Program-made: the position numbers and the translations under genes
Notes under the pieces: generated by a model
What the model was told of the DNA's origin: nothing
The model's input: only the letters and a program-made list of their open reading frames with translations
Databases searched by the model: none
Shown: piece by piece, positions 12,001 to 23,956 of the stretch
Layout of the letters: each line of letters starts with the position of its first letter
Position numbering within the stretch: position 1 is the first letter of the stretch
Assembly (NCBI RefSeq): GCF_031877795.1
Contig: NC_133971.1
Location: 93,254,654-93,318,653 of the forward strand
DNA length: 64,000 nt
Direction of reading: 5' to 3'
From: Strix aluco
Taxonomy: Eukaryota; Chordata; Aves; Strigiformes; Strigidae

Positions 12001-14986
12001 ACTCTCTCCATGGGAAACGGAAGAGACCTGGACTTTTAATTGCAGCCCTGGACTGGAGGAGGAGACCCAGGAGGAGCAAAAAGAGAAAGGAATAAGGAGA
12101 TGCATAATTTGAGACACCAGGGAAAGAGGCAGGCTGCTCTGGCTGAGGACAAGGCTCAGCAGAGGCCAGTTTATGAGCCTGGCAAAAAAGCAGAAGGAGG
12201 TTTTACTTTTGTTGGCTTTCAGTGCGGTTCAGGAGCCCCTCGAGGCTGGGGCAGCTTTCCCATTTCTGCAGCGAGGCAGTGAAGAGCCCTGTGCTCCCCC
12301 AAGAGCAGGCGAAGGGCAAAGTCTGGGGGAAGAAGGAGCAGGTTGCTATAAATTACCTGTCCATCTTTCGAGGCTCCGTGACTGACAGCTGTGCTAGGGT
12401 CTCCCAGGGAGAAGACTCACTTAAACCTGATAAATGTGGTGTTGGAAACGATGCTGGGAGCTTCCTGGTACTCTGTACTGGTGTGTGTTCCTGTGATTAT
12501 TCATTTATGGTGAGTCAGAAGGTGGGATAAGGGTTAAATTTACCTTCTTAAAGAAACTCCATCTTCTGCCTGTCTCCCCCTCTAAAGCTGTTAGATATAT
12601 TTCAAGCTGGCAAAGGGTTAGTAGTCCCAAAGACACATTTATGCCTTAGGTGGAAATAAGGCGCTAGGTGGAAGATAAAGACCTTTTCAGTGCCCCAGCA
12701 AGGAGAAAGCTGTCAGGGGAGGTCCCTGAAACATCGATAAGGCAGAAAGAAGAGTGTGTTAGAAGTCCTTGGCCGCAGGACAAGCATCAGGCAGACTGCA
12801 AGAGAATCCAGCTGTGCCACACTAATTTCGTTTTCTAAGTCCACCTTTGGTTACTAATGTGCTCTGTCAGTAGACCAGGGGATGTTTTGTCTACTTGCCT
12901 TTATTTTTAGCTGCCTTGGGTCAGCAAAACAACTCAGACAGTAGTGTTAAAAGATCTGCACCTCCAGATCTAATCGGCTGGTTCGGAGCCATACCCTATG
13001 CAGAGAGCTAGCCTGCACTCAGTAAATTCTCCCTTCTCCCCAGCTCATCTTGCTCTCACCAACTGGCACCTCCACCTCCTCCTGATGGCCCTAGCTGATG
13101 ACTGTGGTACCCTGCCCCAGCCACACGGTGTGGAGATCTCCAATCCTGGTGCTCCAGGCCCGCTCTTGGCAAAATTTAGCCTTGGTCCAAATGAGCTTAG
13201 TGCCTGAGCATTGGGATGGAGGTGCACGCCCCCGATGGGGCATCTGCGTCTTGCTCCTGCCCTCCTGCCCTGCCTGCATCAGGAGATCCAGGAAGAGGAG
13301 CACGCCTCTTCCTGCCTTTGTGAAACCCACAGGCTTTCCTCCATCACATGAAGATATGAGTTGTTATTAATGTGCCACAAGTGCTGGGGGAGGGGAGGGC
13401 CACAGAAACTTTCTGTGGATTTGTCCCCAAGTCAGACTGCGCCTGAAATGACCGCATGGTCTTTGGAGCGGCTGGTGTGCTAGAAAACTGGCTATTCACC
13501 ATCGATGCCAAAACCGTATCCCAGCACACTGCTCTGGGTCTCCAGTGCTGGCTGGAGGACAAGGGCAATGTCAGGGATGTTAGCCTTCAGTTATCCTTCC
13601 ACTCAATCCCTGAACAGAGGTTGAAAAATCAATGTCACAAGCCACAGTCGGAGCAGGGCTGGGTGGACTCTCCGAACTGAAGCATAGTTTTGGTCTAGAA
13701 ATCATCTAACAGCATCTTGCAAAACTTCCAGGATTTCATGAGCTGGACTCGAACAGAAATGCCACAGGCAGTGCTGCCAACCCCAAGCATTCAAATACCA
13801 TGAGTCAGTCCCCCCTCCCTCAACTCTTCCAAGTCTCCTTTCCTCTCTGCTTTTTTTTGAACTGTGAGGTTAAACTTGGTTCATATTTTCCAGGTTCCTC
13901 TCCTCCTCTTCCCCCCACCATCTTTTAGGAGGGCTAGAAACTTAACTGTTCTTTGGGTGAAGGGGGCTATTTCTAAAAGGAAGAGGAGGCGCAATGCTCT
14001 AAATCCCTGGAGCAGGACCCTAAGTAACATTGTTATGTGACTTATGATAAATTTAGGCAATTTGGCAGTGCTTCAGTCTGGCTCCTTATTTAATTGCCTG
14101 CAGATCCTGCCTTGTCATTAACACAAGAGGTCAAGGTACTGGCAGGGGTTCTGTGAATTGTGGATGCATACTTAGGTTATAAAAACACCCCTGTCTTCGC
14201 CTCCCAGTGAGCCCTCCTTGTTCATCCAGCTGTTACAGCTGTTCTCCCCTACCCAGAGCTCCTTCAGCTGACTCTGCTCTTCTTTGCCTTTGCGAGGTGA
14301 CTTATGCAATGCCTCTGCTCAAGCACACATTTGGCTAGCTACATGCTCACTGCAGCAGCAACTGGGCATCCTAAATCCTCAGTAAAATTGGTATATTTGA
14401 ATAATTTTCCATCCAGGAAATGTTTTCTTCCTCTGAAGCTTGCAGGGGAAAGGAAGCAGAGAGGAAGATGAGCAAGCAGAGCCCAAGGAGCATCCAGCAA
14501 GTTCTTTGAATAAAGAAAGAGCATTTGCCAGGATGCAGCGTGTATGCAACAAGCAGTACACATGTGTCTACTGAATCCTGCAGCATCTCGCAGCTGCATG
14601 AAACACACCACACGTGCAGCTGGGGGATCTCCAGCCTGCACTTGTAATGCACACTTTAAAACCAGCTTCATCCCAGGGACTGGTTAATTCTTCTTTCATG
14701 GGACTCGATGAGAGAGATTTGTAACCCCTTATGGAAGGCCAAAAAAAAAAGTTCTGGTCTTCCTCAGGTTTCCCTGAAGATCAGGGTTTGGAGCTGAGGA
14801 TTTCCTCAAAACCACGGGTTGCTCCTTATGACATGCTCCAAGCCTTATATGACTCCTTTTACTTGCAATTACTTAACCACCTTCTGATAACACAACAGGA
14901 AAATGTAACTCCGAAGGGACAGAACTTGGGTAAACAGCATTCAGCATTATTCCTTCCTTATTCCTGACTTGCAACTACCAGGGACC
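9044..14986. other. Intergenic DNA, no gene recognised
   Basis: No recognisable coding exon. A (TTCC)n/(TCCC)n tract lies at 9468-9506. The AT-rich part at about 9520-9760, and another at about 14030-14150, are free of visible repeats and are candidates for conserved non-coding DNA on composition alone. A 219-codon frame at 11050-11709 (+) has no recognised domain, no supporting splice sites and is treated as chance. Confidence 0.5.
9468..9506 (+). repeat. (TTCC)n-(TCCC)n pyrimidine microsatellite
   Basis: About three TTCC units are followed by several TCCC units and then a mixed C/T run. The tract is all pyrimidine on the + strand. Confidence 0.9.
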
Positions 14987-15640
14987 TGGGGGGTTGATTG
15001 CCAGCCAGCTGAACAGGAGCCAGCAGTGTGCCCAGGTGGCCAAGAAGGCCAATGGCATCCTGGCTTGTATCAGCAATAGCATGGCCAGCAGGGACAGGGA
15101 AGGGATCTTACCCCTGCACTTGGCACTGGTGAGGCCGCCCCTCGATGAGTGGGTTCAGTTTTGGTCCCCTCACTCCAAAAAGGCCATTGAATGACTCGAG
15201 CGTGTCCAGAGAAGGGCAACGGAGCTGGTGCAGGGTCTGGAGCACAGGTCTGATGGGGAGCGGCTGAGGGAACTGGGGGGGTTTAGTGTGGAGAAGAGGA
15301 GGCTGAGGGGAGACCTCATGGCCCTCTACAACTCCCTGAAAGGAGGTTGCAGAGAGGGGGGATGAGTCTCTTGAGCCAAGGAACAAGTGCCAGGACAAGA
15401 GGGAATGGCCTCAAGCTGCGCCAGGGCAGGGTCAGACTGGCTCTTAGGAAGTATTTCTTTGCAGAAGGGGTTGTTGGGCGTTGGAATGGGCTGCCCAGGG
15501 CAGGGGGGGAGTCCCCATCCCTGGAGGGGTTGAAGAGTCGGGTTGACCCTGCACTGAGGGATGTGTCAGTGCTAGGTTAACGGTTGGACTAGATGATCTT
15601 CAAGGTGCTTTCCAACCGAGATGATTCTGTGATTCTGTGA
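14987..15640 (+). mobile_element. CR1 LINE, 5'-truncated copy of about 650 bp
   Basis: Sense-oriented CR1 3' portion. It starts within the ORF2 3' part (GTGTGCCCAGGTGGCCAAGA), passes the blocks CGTGTCCAGAGAAGGGCAAC and GTGGAGAAGAGGAGGCTGAG, and ends with GGTTGGACTAGATGATCTTC, TTCCAACC and two ATTCTGTG repeats, which are the normal CR1 3' terminus. Its sequence differs clearly from the copies at 8705 and 54160, so it is a different CR1 subfamily. Frames read through it are decayed ORF2 and carry stops. Confidence 0.96.
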
Positions 15641-18600
15641 TACCATGGGAATCCCGGTACTCTCCGTCCTGCTCTGTGCTGAAAATGTTTGGTGGGACTC
15701 GCAGCAGACCTTAACTCTGGTGTTGTGAGCAGCGTTGCGTGGTTGGCTGTCACAGCTCGCAGGGTCTGAAGGGTCTGCAGAGTCCAGGTTGCTGGACCAC
15801 GTTCTTGAAAGGAGTGTCAGTTGGGCTGGAGCAGCAGGAGCGCTGTCTGCGATGGGTCTGGCGCCTGGCAGAGGGATGGATGGCTGCAGACAGGCAGTCT
15901 CTGGCACCCCTCTGTGGCCACCTGCACAATCACAGCCCGGGGAGGAGGGGACAGCAGCCTCCCCTGGGGAGCACCTCCCTGGAAAGCGGAGAGGACAGGG
16001 AAGAAGTTCTGAAGGGTCTAGAGGGGAGGTTAAATCCTGTCTGTCGAGGCAGCAAGTCGCTGTGAAGGGTGGGAGCTCTCTTGTCCTTCGTGCAGGGCCA
16101 GGAGGTCCTTATGGATGTGGGTACCTGGAGACAAGCATTAAGGAAGGGACCAGGATTTTGGGGTTCAGCGCTTGGGCACAGCTGGGGTGGGACCTTGGCT
16201 GCTGTGTTCCTACAGCTGGGGAGCAAGAAAATGAGCCTTTTTTTTAATGCTGATTGACTGCTGTCAGTGGAGATATAAACTACCTACATGGAGAGATTAT
16301 GGTGATAGCTGTGATCTGACTTAAATAGCAGAAAGTTGGTGTTGTAAGGCTGTTAGCTGGGTTTAACCCTCTTGTCCGTCGACCCAGATTACTTCCTTGG
16401 TAAAACAGCTGAGAAACCAAAAATAACCAAAAATACAACTCCAGTGCTACAGTGCTACAGTGCTGCCCATGGCCAGGCAGGCATCGGGGAGCGCAGCCAG
16501 GCACTGCGGGCGGGCAGCTCTGCAGAGGGTTGAGACCCCACACCTACCGAAGGTCAGCGGGTCCCTGAGGCTTTCCAGTCCCTTCCAGTCCCCCCCCTCC
16601 ATCAGTCTTGCCTGCTCACACGGTGCCTGGCTTGGAGGCAGCGTGCTCCAGCATGGTGCTCCAGCAAGGTGCCCTGAGAAACAGGGAGCTCCTTCCACCC
16701 TCATTCATCTGGCCTCCAGCTCATCCTGCTGTTTAACCCAGCCCTCTCATTGCATGTGCTCCCCACGCTACTCCCTAATTTAATTTCTATTCCTAGGGAG
16801 CTCAGGAAAGGTGGATTTTCCCCCACCCCATTTCTTACCCTTCTTTGTGCTTCTTGGGAGAGGGGGGAAGCACTCGGAGGGGTTAGACTCACCTTGCAAA
16901 GGTGTCAGGGTTGGAAGCAGGACCCCGACTTCTTGCCTCTGGATAACTGCTGGCCATAGCCGGGGGCAGGACTGGCCCTTGCAGACATCAGTCCCTCCTG
17001 GGCTATGTGCAGGGACACGGTGGGCATGTGGTGTGTCCGGCTGTGCCGTGTGTGGGCAGCAGGTCTCTGTGTGCGTGCTCAGGAGCAGGTGTGCTCAGGC
17101 AGGTGATGGGCAGGAGCAAGAAGAGCCTGGAAGGGCTCCTCTCCAAACAGTGGAGAGTGGAGATAAGAGCTCCTGGGCTTCAAGCGGGACCCAGGGCCTT
17201 GGCTCAGATGCATTTGGGGAAAAAGATAGCAGTGGGGTCAGTGTCACTTCAGTTCCACCAAATGCTACCCTCTGTGTGGCACCATGGCCACTAAGCGGGC
17301 ATCTGGGCCAAGCAGAGCTGCCTGTGCACCACCCAGCAAGCTTCATCAGTCATGGGCAGAGGGAAGGTCCTGAGCTTAAAACAAAAGGCCCTCGTGCTTT
17401 TGGGTTGCTGGACAGATGCACAGGATCTCAGGAGAAATCTCCTGGGCCAGATCCTTGCCGGTGCAGAGCTGTATCCAGCAGCGAGGTCAGCTCTGCACAG
17501 ACACAGCCCTGGACTTTCTCCTGTGCCTGGAAGAACCTCCTAGTGTTCCCACCACACCTCCACACCTGAGTCCAGCTCTTAGCTTGCTGGCAGAGTCCTG
17601 TACTTTACAATTATAATTATTTGCAATAAGCTGCGGCCTCTCACAGCACTTTCCCCAGTGCAAATGATGTTCAGGGAAGTGTAACAGGTCTCAGGCTATG
17701 CCTGTGAAATCTTAAGGCTGAGGTCAGAGAAGATACAGTCACCTGTGAGTGTGGAGATGGCCTCTGGAGTGCAAAATACTCACTAATGCCAGGGGAAGAA
17801 CAAGACAGCATCCAAAGGAGGTTCAAGGAGCAAGTTAAAACAAACTTTAAAGTATCTTCGTGCAAAGATGCAGCTATGGGACTTGCTGCTGCCTTTACAT
17901 CTCCAACCCTGGCTTCGGGAAAGCCCTGAGCGGTATTCCCAGAGGAAAGGCTGGTTAGAAGAAATCGACTTGGGGGCTGCATCCAATTCACCCCTTTAAC
18001 TCGTGGCTGCTGGAAGGTAGGTCTGTTCTTACTGTGCAGCTCCTGGCAGCATTTCCCCAGCGCTCTCCGTCCCTGCAGAGGGAGGGTAAGGAGATGATAC
18101 CCGTCCCCATGGCGGGGTCAGAGCTTGCTCTACCACCCTGAGCTCTGCAACCTGTTGCAGGTCTGGAGTGGGTCTGACCACAGTTACACTTGGAGGGATC
18201 TCCTAAGGATGTCTTCAGCCTCAGGATGCCTTTGGGCAGGGGAAACAACACCAAAACTGCTCTAGGTGGGAGCATTCAGCTCAGGACTCTGCCTGGGCAC
18301 TGAAATCTCGGTGGTGAACAGCTCTGCAGCGACGGGAGCACCCTTGGCAGCAACGGCTTTTCTGGGCAGCCAGTGGTCAATCCAACCTGCCGTGCATGGT
18401 GGCTGGGGTGGGAGCAGGAGCTGTGGGATTTTCTGGTGTCCCCTTCTCCGTCATCAGCTTTTTCCCTGCTGACTATTCCCCTTTCCCAAACTTTTCCCCA
18501 AAGTAGAGCTGCCTGATAAAGCTCCCAGCAAGAAATCTTAAAACCTTCCACTGATTGTATATGAACCCTGACAGGATGGTCTGACACCGAGGTGGTAAAG

Positions 18601-19326
18601 GCACCCGCTTCCTTGTTGCAGCCATGGCACCCTGTGATGGGTCACTGGGAGAAGGGACATCCTCAGGGACAGCCAGGAACATGCCGTTCTGCCTCATTGG
18701 CTCCAAGGCTCAAGGGAAAAACTTCATCTTGTGCAAGACCGTGGGCAGGGAGGGACGGGTGACCTGAGAAATGGGCCGCAAGAGCAGATTTCATGCATCT
18801 GGTTTGAGCACAGGACAGCGGCTGAGCCCAAGGGGCTGCGGGCAGCTGGGGAACACGGTGGATAACGAAATGCAGTGAGACAGCCTGTCCCAAGATGGTC
18901 CCTCACGGCAGCTCGTGGGGCGGTCGCTGGCCTTCCCGTAGCCAGCGTGGAGTTGGAAGCACGGCAGGATGCCTCCCACCCTCCTCCTGGGATGTGGCTG
19001 TCTGTGGACGTGGTCCTGCCCCCCAGACCCACCGGCGGAGCCCCCATCCCCACCACCCTCCGCATCCCTCCCGCCCTCGCCCCTTTCTGTGGGATGCTCC
19101 GTAACGCTGCCGGGCCCTGCTGCGCCATCCCCCGTGGCGCTGCAGGGGAAGATTTTGGGAGATGGCCTGTGCGGGTGGAGGTGGGAAGGGCCCCCCCCGT
19201 GTCGTCTTGCTGCAAGTGGGAGCTGTGGGCGCGCAGGCAGGGTGGCAGGCAAGGAACCCGCATGCTGTGTGTGAGGCCTGCCTGGAAGGGGAAGCTGGTG
19301 GTGCGGGCAGGGGGTGGGAGGGGTGA
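15641..19326. other. Intergenic DNA, GC-rich toward the right; no gene recognised
   Basis: No coding exon recognised. At 16445-16467 a 10-bp CTACAGTGCT-type unit is repeated about twice. From about 18850 the base composition becomes GC-rich with moderate CpG content, leading into the G-rich repeat block. I cannot show that this GC-rich part is a promoter. Long frames on both strands at 16811-17569 and 18724-19366 are composition-driven. Confidence 0.45.
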
Positions 19327-19785
19327 CGGCAGGGGTTCAGGTGGGTTTAGGCAGGGCTTCAGGTAGGTGCAGGCAGAGGTTCAGGTGGGTGCAGACAGGG
19401 GTTTTGGTGGGGGTGCTGGCAGGGATTCAGATGGGTGCAGGCAGGGGTTCAGATAGGTGTGGGCAGGGGTTCAGCAGGGTGCCAGCAGGGCTTCAGGCAG
19501 GTGCAGGCAGGGGTTCAGATGGGTGCAGGCAGGGGTTCAGATGGGTGCAGGCAGGGGTTTCAGTGGGTGCAGGCAGGGGTGCAGGCAGGGGTTTCAGTGG
19601 GGGTGCATGCAGGGGTTCAGGTGGATGCAGGCAGGGGTGCAGGCAGGGGTTTTGGGGGATGCAGACAGGGGTTCAGATGGGTGCAGGCAGGTGTTCAGGT
19701 GGGTGCAGGCAGGGTTTCAGACGGGTGCAGGCAGGGGTTTCGGGGGGTGCAGGCAGGGGTTCAGGCAGGTGCAGGCAGAGGCGCT
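19327..19785 (+). repeat. G-rich minisatellite, about 22-bp period
   Basis: About twenty imperfect copies of a unit built from GGGTGCAGGCAGGGGTTCAG plus two bases. Well-aligned units start at 19511, 19533 and 19555, giving a 22-bp period; other units vary by a few bases. All G runs are on the + strand. Long frames through this block on either strand are products of the repeat and not genes. Confidence 0.92.
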
Positions 19786-19806
19786 GCCCGCAGTCCGCGC
19801 TCGCCG

Positions 19807-19820
19807 CCAGCAGGGGGCGC
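19807..19820 (+). promoter_or_regulatory. Consensus CTCF binding motif
   Basis: CCAGCAGGGGGCGC fits the core CTCF consensus CCASYAGRKGGCRS at all 14 positions, in forward orientation. It lies in about 85 bp of unique CpG-rich DNA between two G-rich minisatellites. CTCF sites of this type mark insulators and loop anchors. The sequence shows only the motif; occupancy is inferred. The position between the upstream neighbour and CTIF would suit a boundary role. Confidence 0.6.
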
Positions 19821-19870
19821 CGCAGCGTCACTGCCCGTCGCTGCCGGGAGGGGCCGGGAGAGGGCGGGGA

Positions 19871-20062
19871 TGGGATAACGGGGTGGGGGTACCGGGGTGG
19901 GATAATGGGATGGGATAACGGGATGGGGGTACCGGGGTGGGATAATGGGATGGGATAACGGGATGGGGGTACCGGGGTGGGATAATGGGATGGGATAACG
20001 GGATGGGGGTACCGGGGTGGGATAATGGGATGGGATAACGGGATGGGGGTACCAGGGTGGGG
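19871..20062 (+). repeat. G-rich minisatellite, exact 40-bp period
   Basis: The decamer TGGGATAACG recurs at 19871, 19911, 19951, 19991 and 20031, always 40 bp apart, and the bases between (with GGGGGTACCGGGGTGG) are nearly invariant. There are about four and a half to five copies. The homogeneity suggests recent expansion. Beyond 20062 the array decays into looser GGGATG/GGGTACC repeats up to about 20240. Confidence 0.96.
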
Positions 20063-20262
20063 GTACAGGGATGGGAGCACCAGCCTGTGGAATATCGGGA
20101 TGGGGGTGGGGGCTACTGGGATGGGAGGGGTACCAGGATGGGGAGCACCGGGCTGGGGGAGGGTACCGGGCTGGGATGCAAACGCACCGGGATGCGGGAA
20201 CTCTGGGCTGGGGGCGGGGATCCCAGAGATGCAGGAGCGCCGGGATATGGAGGAGCATCATC

Positions 20263-20286
20263 GGGGGGGGGGGGGGGGGGGGGGGG
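20263..20286 (+). repeat. Poly(G) tract, 24 G
   Basis: Twenty-four consecutive G residues close the G-rich repeat block. Length in an assembly is uncertain because such tracts sequence poorly. Confidence 0.85.
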
Positions 20287-22071
20287 CGGGGCTGGGATGC
20301 AGGAGCACGGGGATGGGGGAGCAGCAGGCGGCAGAAGCGCCAGACACAATCCCGTTTCCAACCCATCTCTTTCAGAGGCTGCAGATGGAAAATTGCTGGC
20401 GCAGGGCACAGAGGTGGGCTTTGTGGGGTGTGGGGTGGCGGTGGGGACCTGGCAGTGACCCTGAGGTGCCCAATGGCATGTGTGTGCTGCGAGATGCCCA
20501 GAGCGCCCACCCAGATGGTAGCAAATACCAAATACACCGATGTAACAGCTGGTTTTCTTGTCTTTCGAAGACTCTGTCGCTCCGTGCATTGAGGTAGGCA
20601 GCTCTCCTCCTCTTCTTCTCCTCTGTCCGCCCAGGCCCAGAGCACATGCCATGCCTGGGCTGGGTTTGCTGAGGAGGACCTGGAGGATGAAGACCATCCT
20701 GGCTGGGGCATCACGGTGACCGTTAGCTGCTCTGAGGCAGGATGAGGGGCACTGTGGCTTGGGGGAGCTGGTAGACCGCCCCTCATCTCGGAATGCCACC
20801 TCAAATCAGCCTTTCTAAGCTGGCAAATAGCAGCCAGGCTCTTGCCGAGTTGTGACATCCCCATACGCAGGCACAAGTGGCAGCTTCTGGCTGGGGTGAA
20901 CCTGATTTCATCGATAAACCCAGCGCTTGAGAGCAATTCCTGCTCTAACAGTGGCTTAACAGCATCCAAGGGAGGATACTATGTATTAAACAACATAATT
21001 GTAATGAAATAACTTGCTTCTGTGCTCCTCACAGGCGTGCTGTGCTGTAACCCCTTGCAGGAGCCAAAACGGATGATTGCTCCTTAAAATTGAGATTTAT
21101 CTTTAATTTCAGCATCTCCCTTGGAAAAGCTACTCATCTCCAAGGTGCCTCGGCAGAAGAGAGGCTCCAGTAACCCCATGTGAAATTTGGGGCTGCCCAG
21201 CACCTCTAACCTCTACAGAAGAGCCTCCTGGCTCCAGAGAGAAACCTTTTTTTTTTGTGCAGGTGTCTGAACTCCTGCATCAACTCTTCGTGGAGGTGGT
21301 CAGTGTGTGCAACGAGAGTCGAGGGCGATAAAGCTTCAGTGCCACGTGCCAGCCTGTAGATAGATGCTCATGGGGACTTTGAACAGGATGCAACACTGAG
21401 GCCAGAGGCTGCTGAGTGCTGGGAGTTCTCAAGTCCCATTAAATCCCAGATGGATCTAAAACATTTTCCTTGAGTGAAAAGTGTTCAGGCTGGCCTAGAA
21501 AGGATCCATGTCTCTTCAGGTTCTCTCGTGGTAGGGCTGAGATGGGTTTAGCAGGCTGTGGGGCTGCGTTTGTGCCCTGCATGTGGGGTTTAGCAATGGC
21601 AACTTTTTCTATATCTCCCTGGGTTGTCATTGACCTTGGCCATGGTGCCAAGGCCCATGCAGCAGTACCGTGACAGCAGAAGTTGTCTCACCATGCTTCA
21701 CTGGCAGCTGTGCCAGCTGCTGCTCCCAGCCGTGCCAGGTCAGCCCCAGCTTGGCTCTGGCGTCCTTTCCATCAACTGTGATGCAGTGCTCAGCTCTCAG
21801 CATGGCATGGAGATACAAAAACGCAGCTGATTCTCACCATAATGTGCCGTTCACCAACACCCTCTGAAGTCCTCGGGGAGGGGAGCGTGAAGGTGCTCAC
21901 TGAAGATATTAATGAGCAGGAAAAGAAGCCAAGAGGGAGGTCTTGGTCTTCATGGGGGAACCAAATGGTGCAGAAGGGGATGGGTGGAAATGGAGACACA
22001 CTGTTGGTTCCATGCTGCAAACAAGGGACAGGTGGGTTGGAAACACTGAGCTCCCAAATGCCAGGGATAGT
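20287..22071. other. Intergenic DNA, no gene recognised
   Basis: After the G-rich block the composition returns to normal. No splice-supported exon, RNA gene or CR1 copy was found. A 402-codon minus-strand frame (19761-20969) starts here but runs mainly through the tandem repeats and is not a gene. Confidence 0.5.
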
Positions 22072-22131
22072 ATGGGATGGGATGGGATGGGATGGGATGG
22101 GATGGGATGGGATGGGATGGGATGGGATGGG
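22072..22131 (+). repeat. (ATGGG)12 pentanucleotide array
   Basis: Twelve uninterrupted ATGGG units, 60 bp, followed by one degenerate G-rich unit. Perfect uniformity indicates a recently expanded and probably length-variable microsatellite. Confidence 0.97.
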
Positions 22132-23916
22132 AGGGGAAGAGATGGGATCTTGCAGCTTTGCGCCAAGGTAAGCCAACTAATAAGCTATTAGAGACAACTC
22201 TTCGCTCAGCAGATTGAAAACATATCATGACCCTTAACAGTCTCAGTGGGTTGGCAAGGCACAGACAGATGCAAACCCATGGATTTAATTTTTTCATGAA
22301 GATGAAGCAAAGAGGAGCACCCTGGTTTCAGGATAATATTCTAGAGTGGCATGGAAATGCAGCACCATAAATACAGATGTGTTGAGTCTTAAATGTAAGA
22401 TGCAGTTTGGCTTAAGTGGCATGCTAGGATATTTCCTAAAACAAAACTATTCCAGATGGGAGCTAAGTATTTAGCTTAATATCCATTTGTCTGGATTAAA
22501 CTGTATCTGTTGTGACAGCGGAGCATGTTTGCTGCAGAAATTGCTGCAGAAGGCTGGACCTGAGCTGGCTCAGCCCCAGGCCAAGGTTTGAAGCACCCAG
22601 ATCTGACAGCAGTGGCTTCCTTAGCAGACAGAGAGAACATGCTCCTGCCTTCAGTAAGAAAGCAATTTCAGAGCTGGAAAAGCAGGAAAGCATGACATTG
22701 TTTTTAATTCAAGACTGAGAGGGTTGAGCATGAGATCTGCTTGTTCTGAATTCCTGAAGGATGTGATCATCCAATATCATTCAAAGAAGAGATCATTCAA
22801 GTCAGTGTAGCAGTTAATGGCAACCTCTCCTGAAGGCATCGGTTTGCTTGGTAAACTTTCTTTCTTATATCTAGCATATGCTTTAAATATTATCTCATAT
22901 ATAGGTATATTAATTCTACATTTAATTACATTTTTAATCCCATCTTCAGTCCAAGGACAGACTCATGGAGAAGCATGGACTTTTTACTTAAAACGAAATA
23001 TGCTTCTTCCCACTCTCTTAACTACACAGTGTTAAGAACCTGAAGATTGAAGCTTGTTTTTTTCTGTTTTCCCTTTCCCAATTTTTTATCCCCCTAATTT
23101 GTAGGTAGGGTAAACAATAAACTTTGGGCTTTGGGTTTGATCTAACTGTAAAGCGTTTGGAAACAACTGTGCAATAGTGCTGTTGTTAACATAGTCGGGG
23201 GGTCCGGGCATTTGGGATGTGAAAGGATTCAGCTGACTTAGTGTGTCTCAAATCCTAAAGCTTGATGAGGTCAAAGGGGCAGGGAGCTTCATGGCAGGCA
23301 AACAACAGAGGAGGTTCGTAGGTGCCTAATCATCTCCTGGGCCTCTGTGGGGAGAGGCTCGTTCCTGCCAGTGTGGATTGAGCACAACTTTCCGACGTTT
23401 CCTCAGCTTATGGTGTGCCCAGACATCTGCTTTGGGCCTGTACAGTTTGGTTTTGTTCTACAGAGCCAAGGTATTTTAGAGCTGGTTCAGCTGCAAGAAC
23501 ACAGGAATCCACCTGGGGTGCTCCGAGGCCTCCCGGCTGCCCCACCCATGGTCCAGGAGGGTACTGGAGGTCCTCTGTCACCCATGTGCCCATGCAGATG
23601 TCTTAGCTAGCATAAGACACTTGTGTTTGGGGACTTAAATAGACCCCTTTCTATTTGTTATGCTGACTTGCCTGCAAAATAATACAAAACAAACCCTCTT
23701 TTTACCCAAAATGAGATTTATCTCCCTGCTCTCCCAAATGCAAAAGAAAAATGTCTTGATGGCCACTCCACACTTCACCACTGTTAGTGACTTCAGTCGG
23801 ACAGAAAATGGGTATGGGAGTGATGGAAACAACAACTGTGTGAGAAAAGGGTCCCAACCAGGGACGTGGCACCGTATGTCACTGCATGGCCGGGGATGAT
23901 GAGGGGGACGGTCTCT
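22132..23916. other. Intergenic DNA, no gene recognised
   Basis: Mixed-composition DNA with short chance frames only. An AT-rich part lies around 22820-22950 and 23040-23110. No interspersed repeat was recognised. Confidence 0.5.
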
Positions 23917-23956
23917 AAGAGATGTGGTCTAATGGTCCAAGAGACATGGTCTAATA
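23917..23956 (+). repeat. 22-bp direct tandem duplication at the hAT insertion site
   Basis: Two imperfect copies of AAGAGATGTGGTCTAATG-like sequence start at 23917 and 23939, 22 bp apart. The second copy contains the octamer GTCTAATA that was duplicated when the adjacent hAT element inserted, so this small duplication predates the insertion. Confidence 0.7.

Noticed and set aside
19761-20969. 402-codon open frame on the minus strand
   Set aside because: It runs through the 40-bp repeat and other G-rich DNA, giving proline-rich periodic translation; there is no domain, no splice logic and both strands are open alike.
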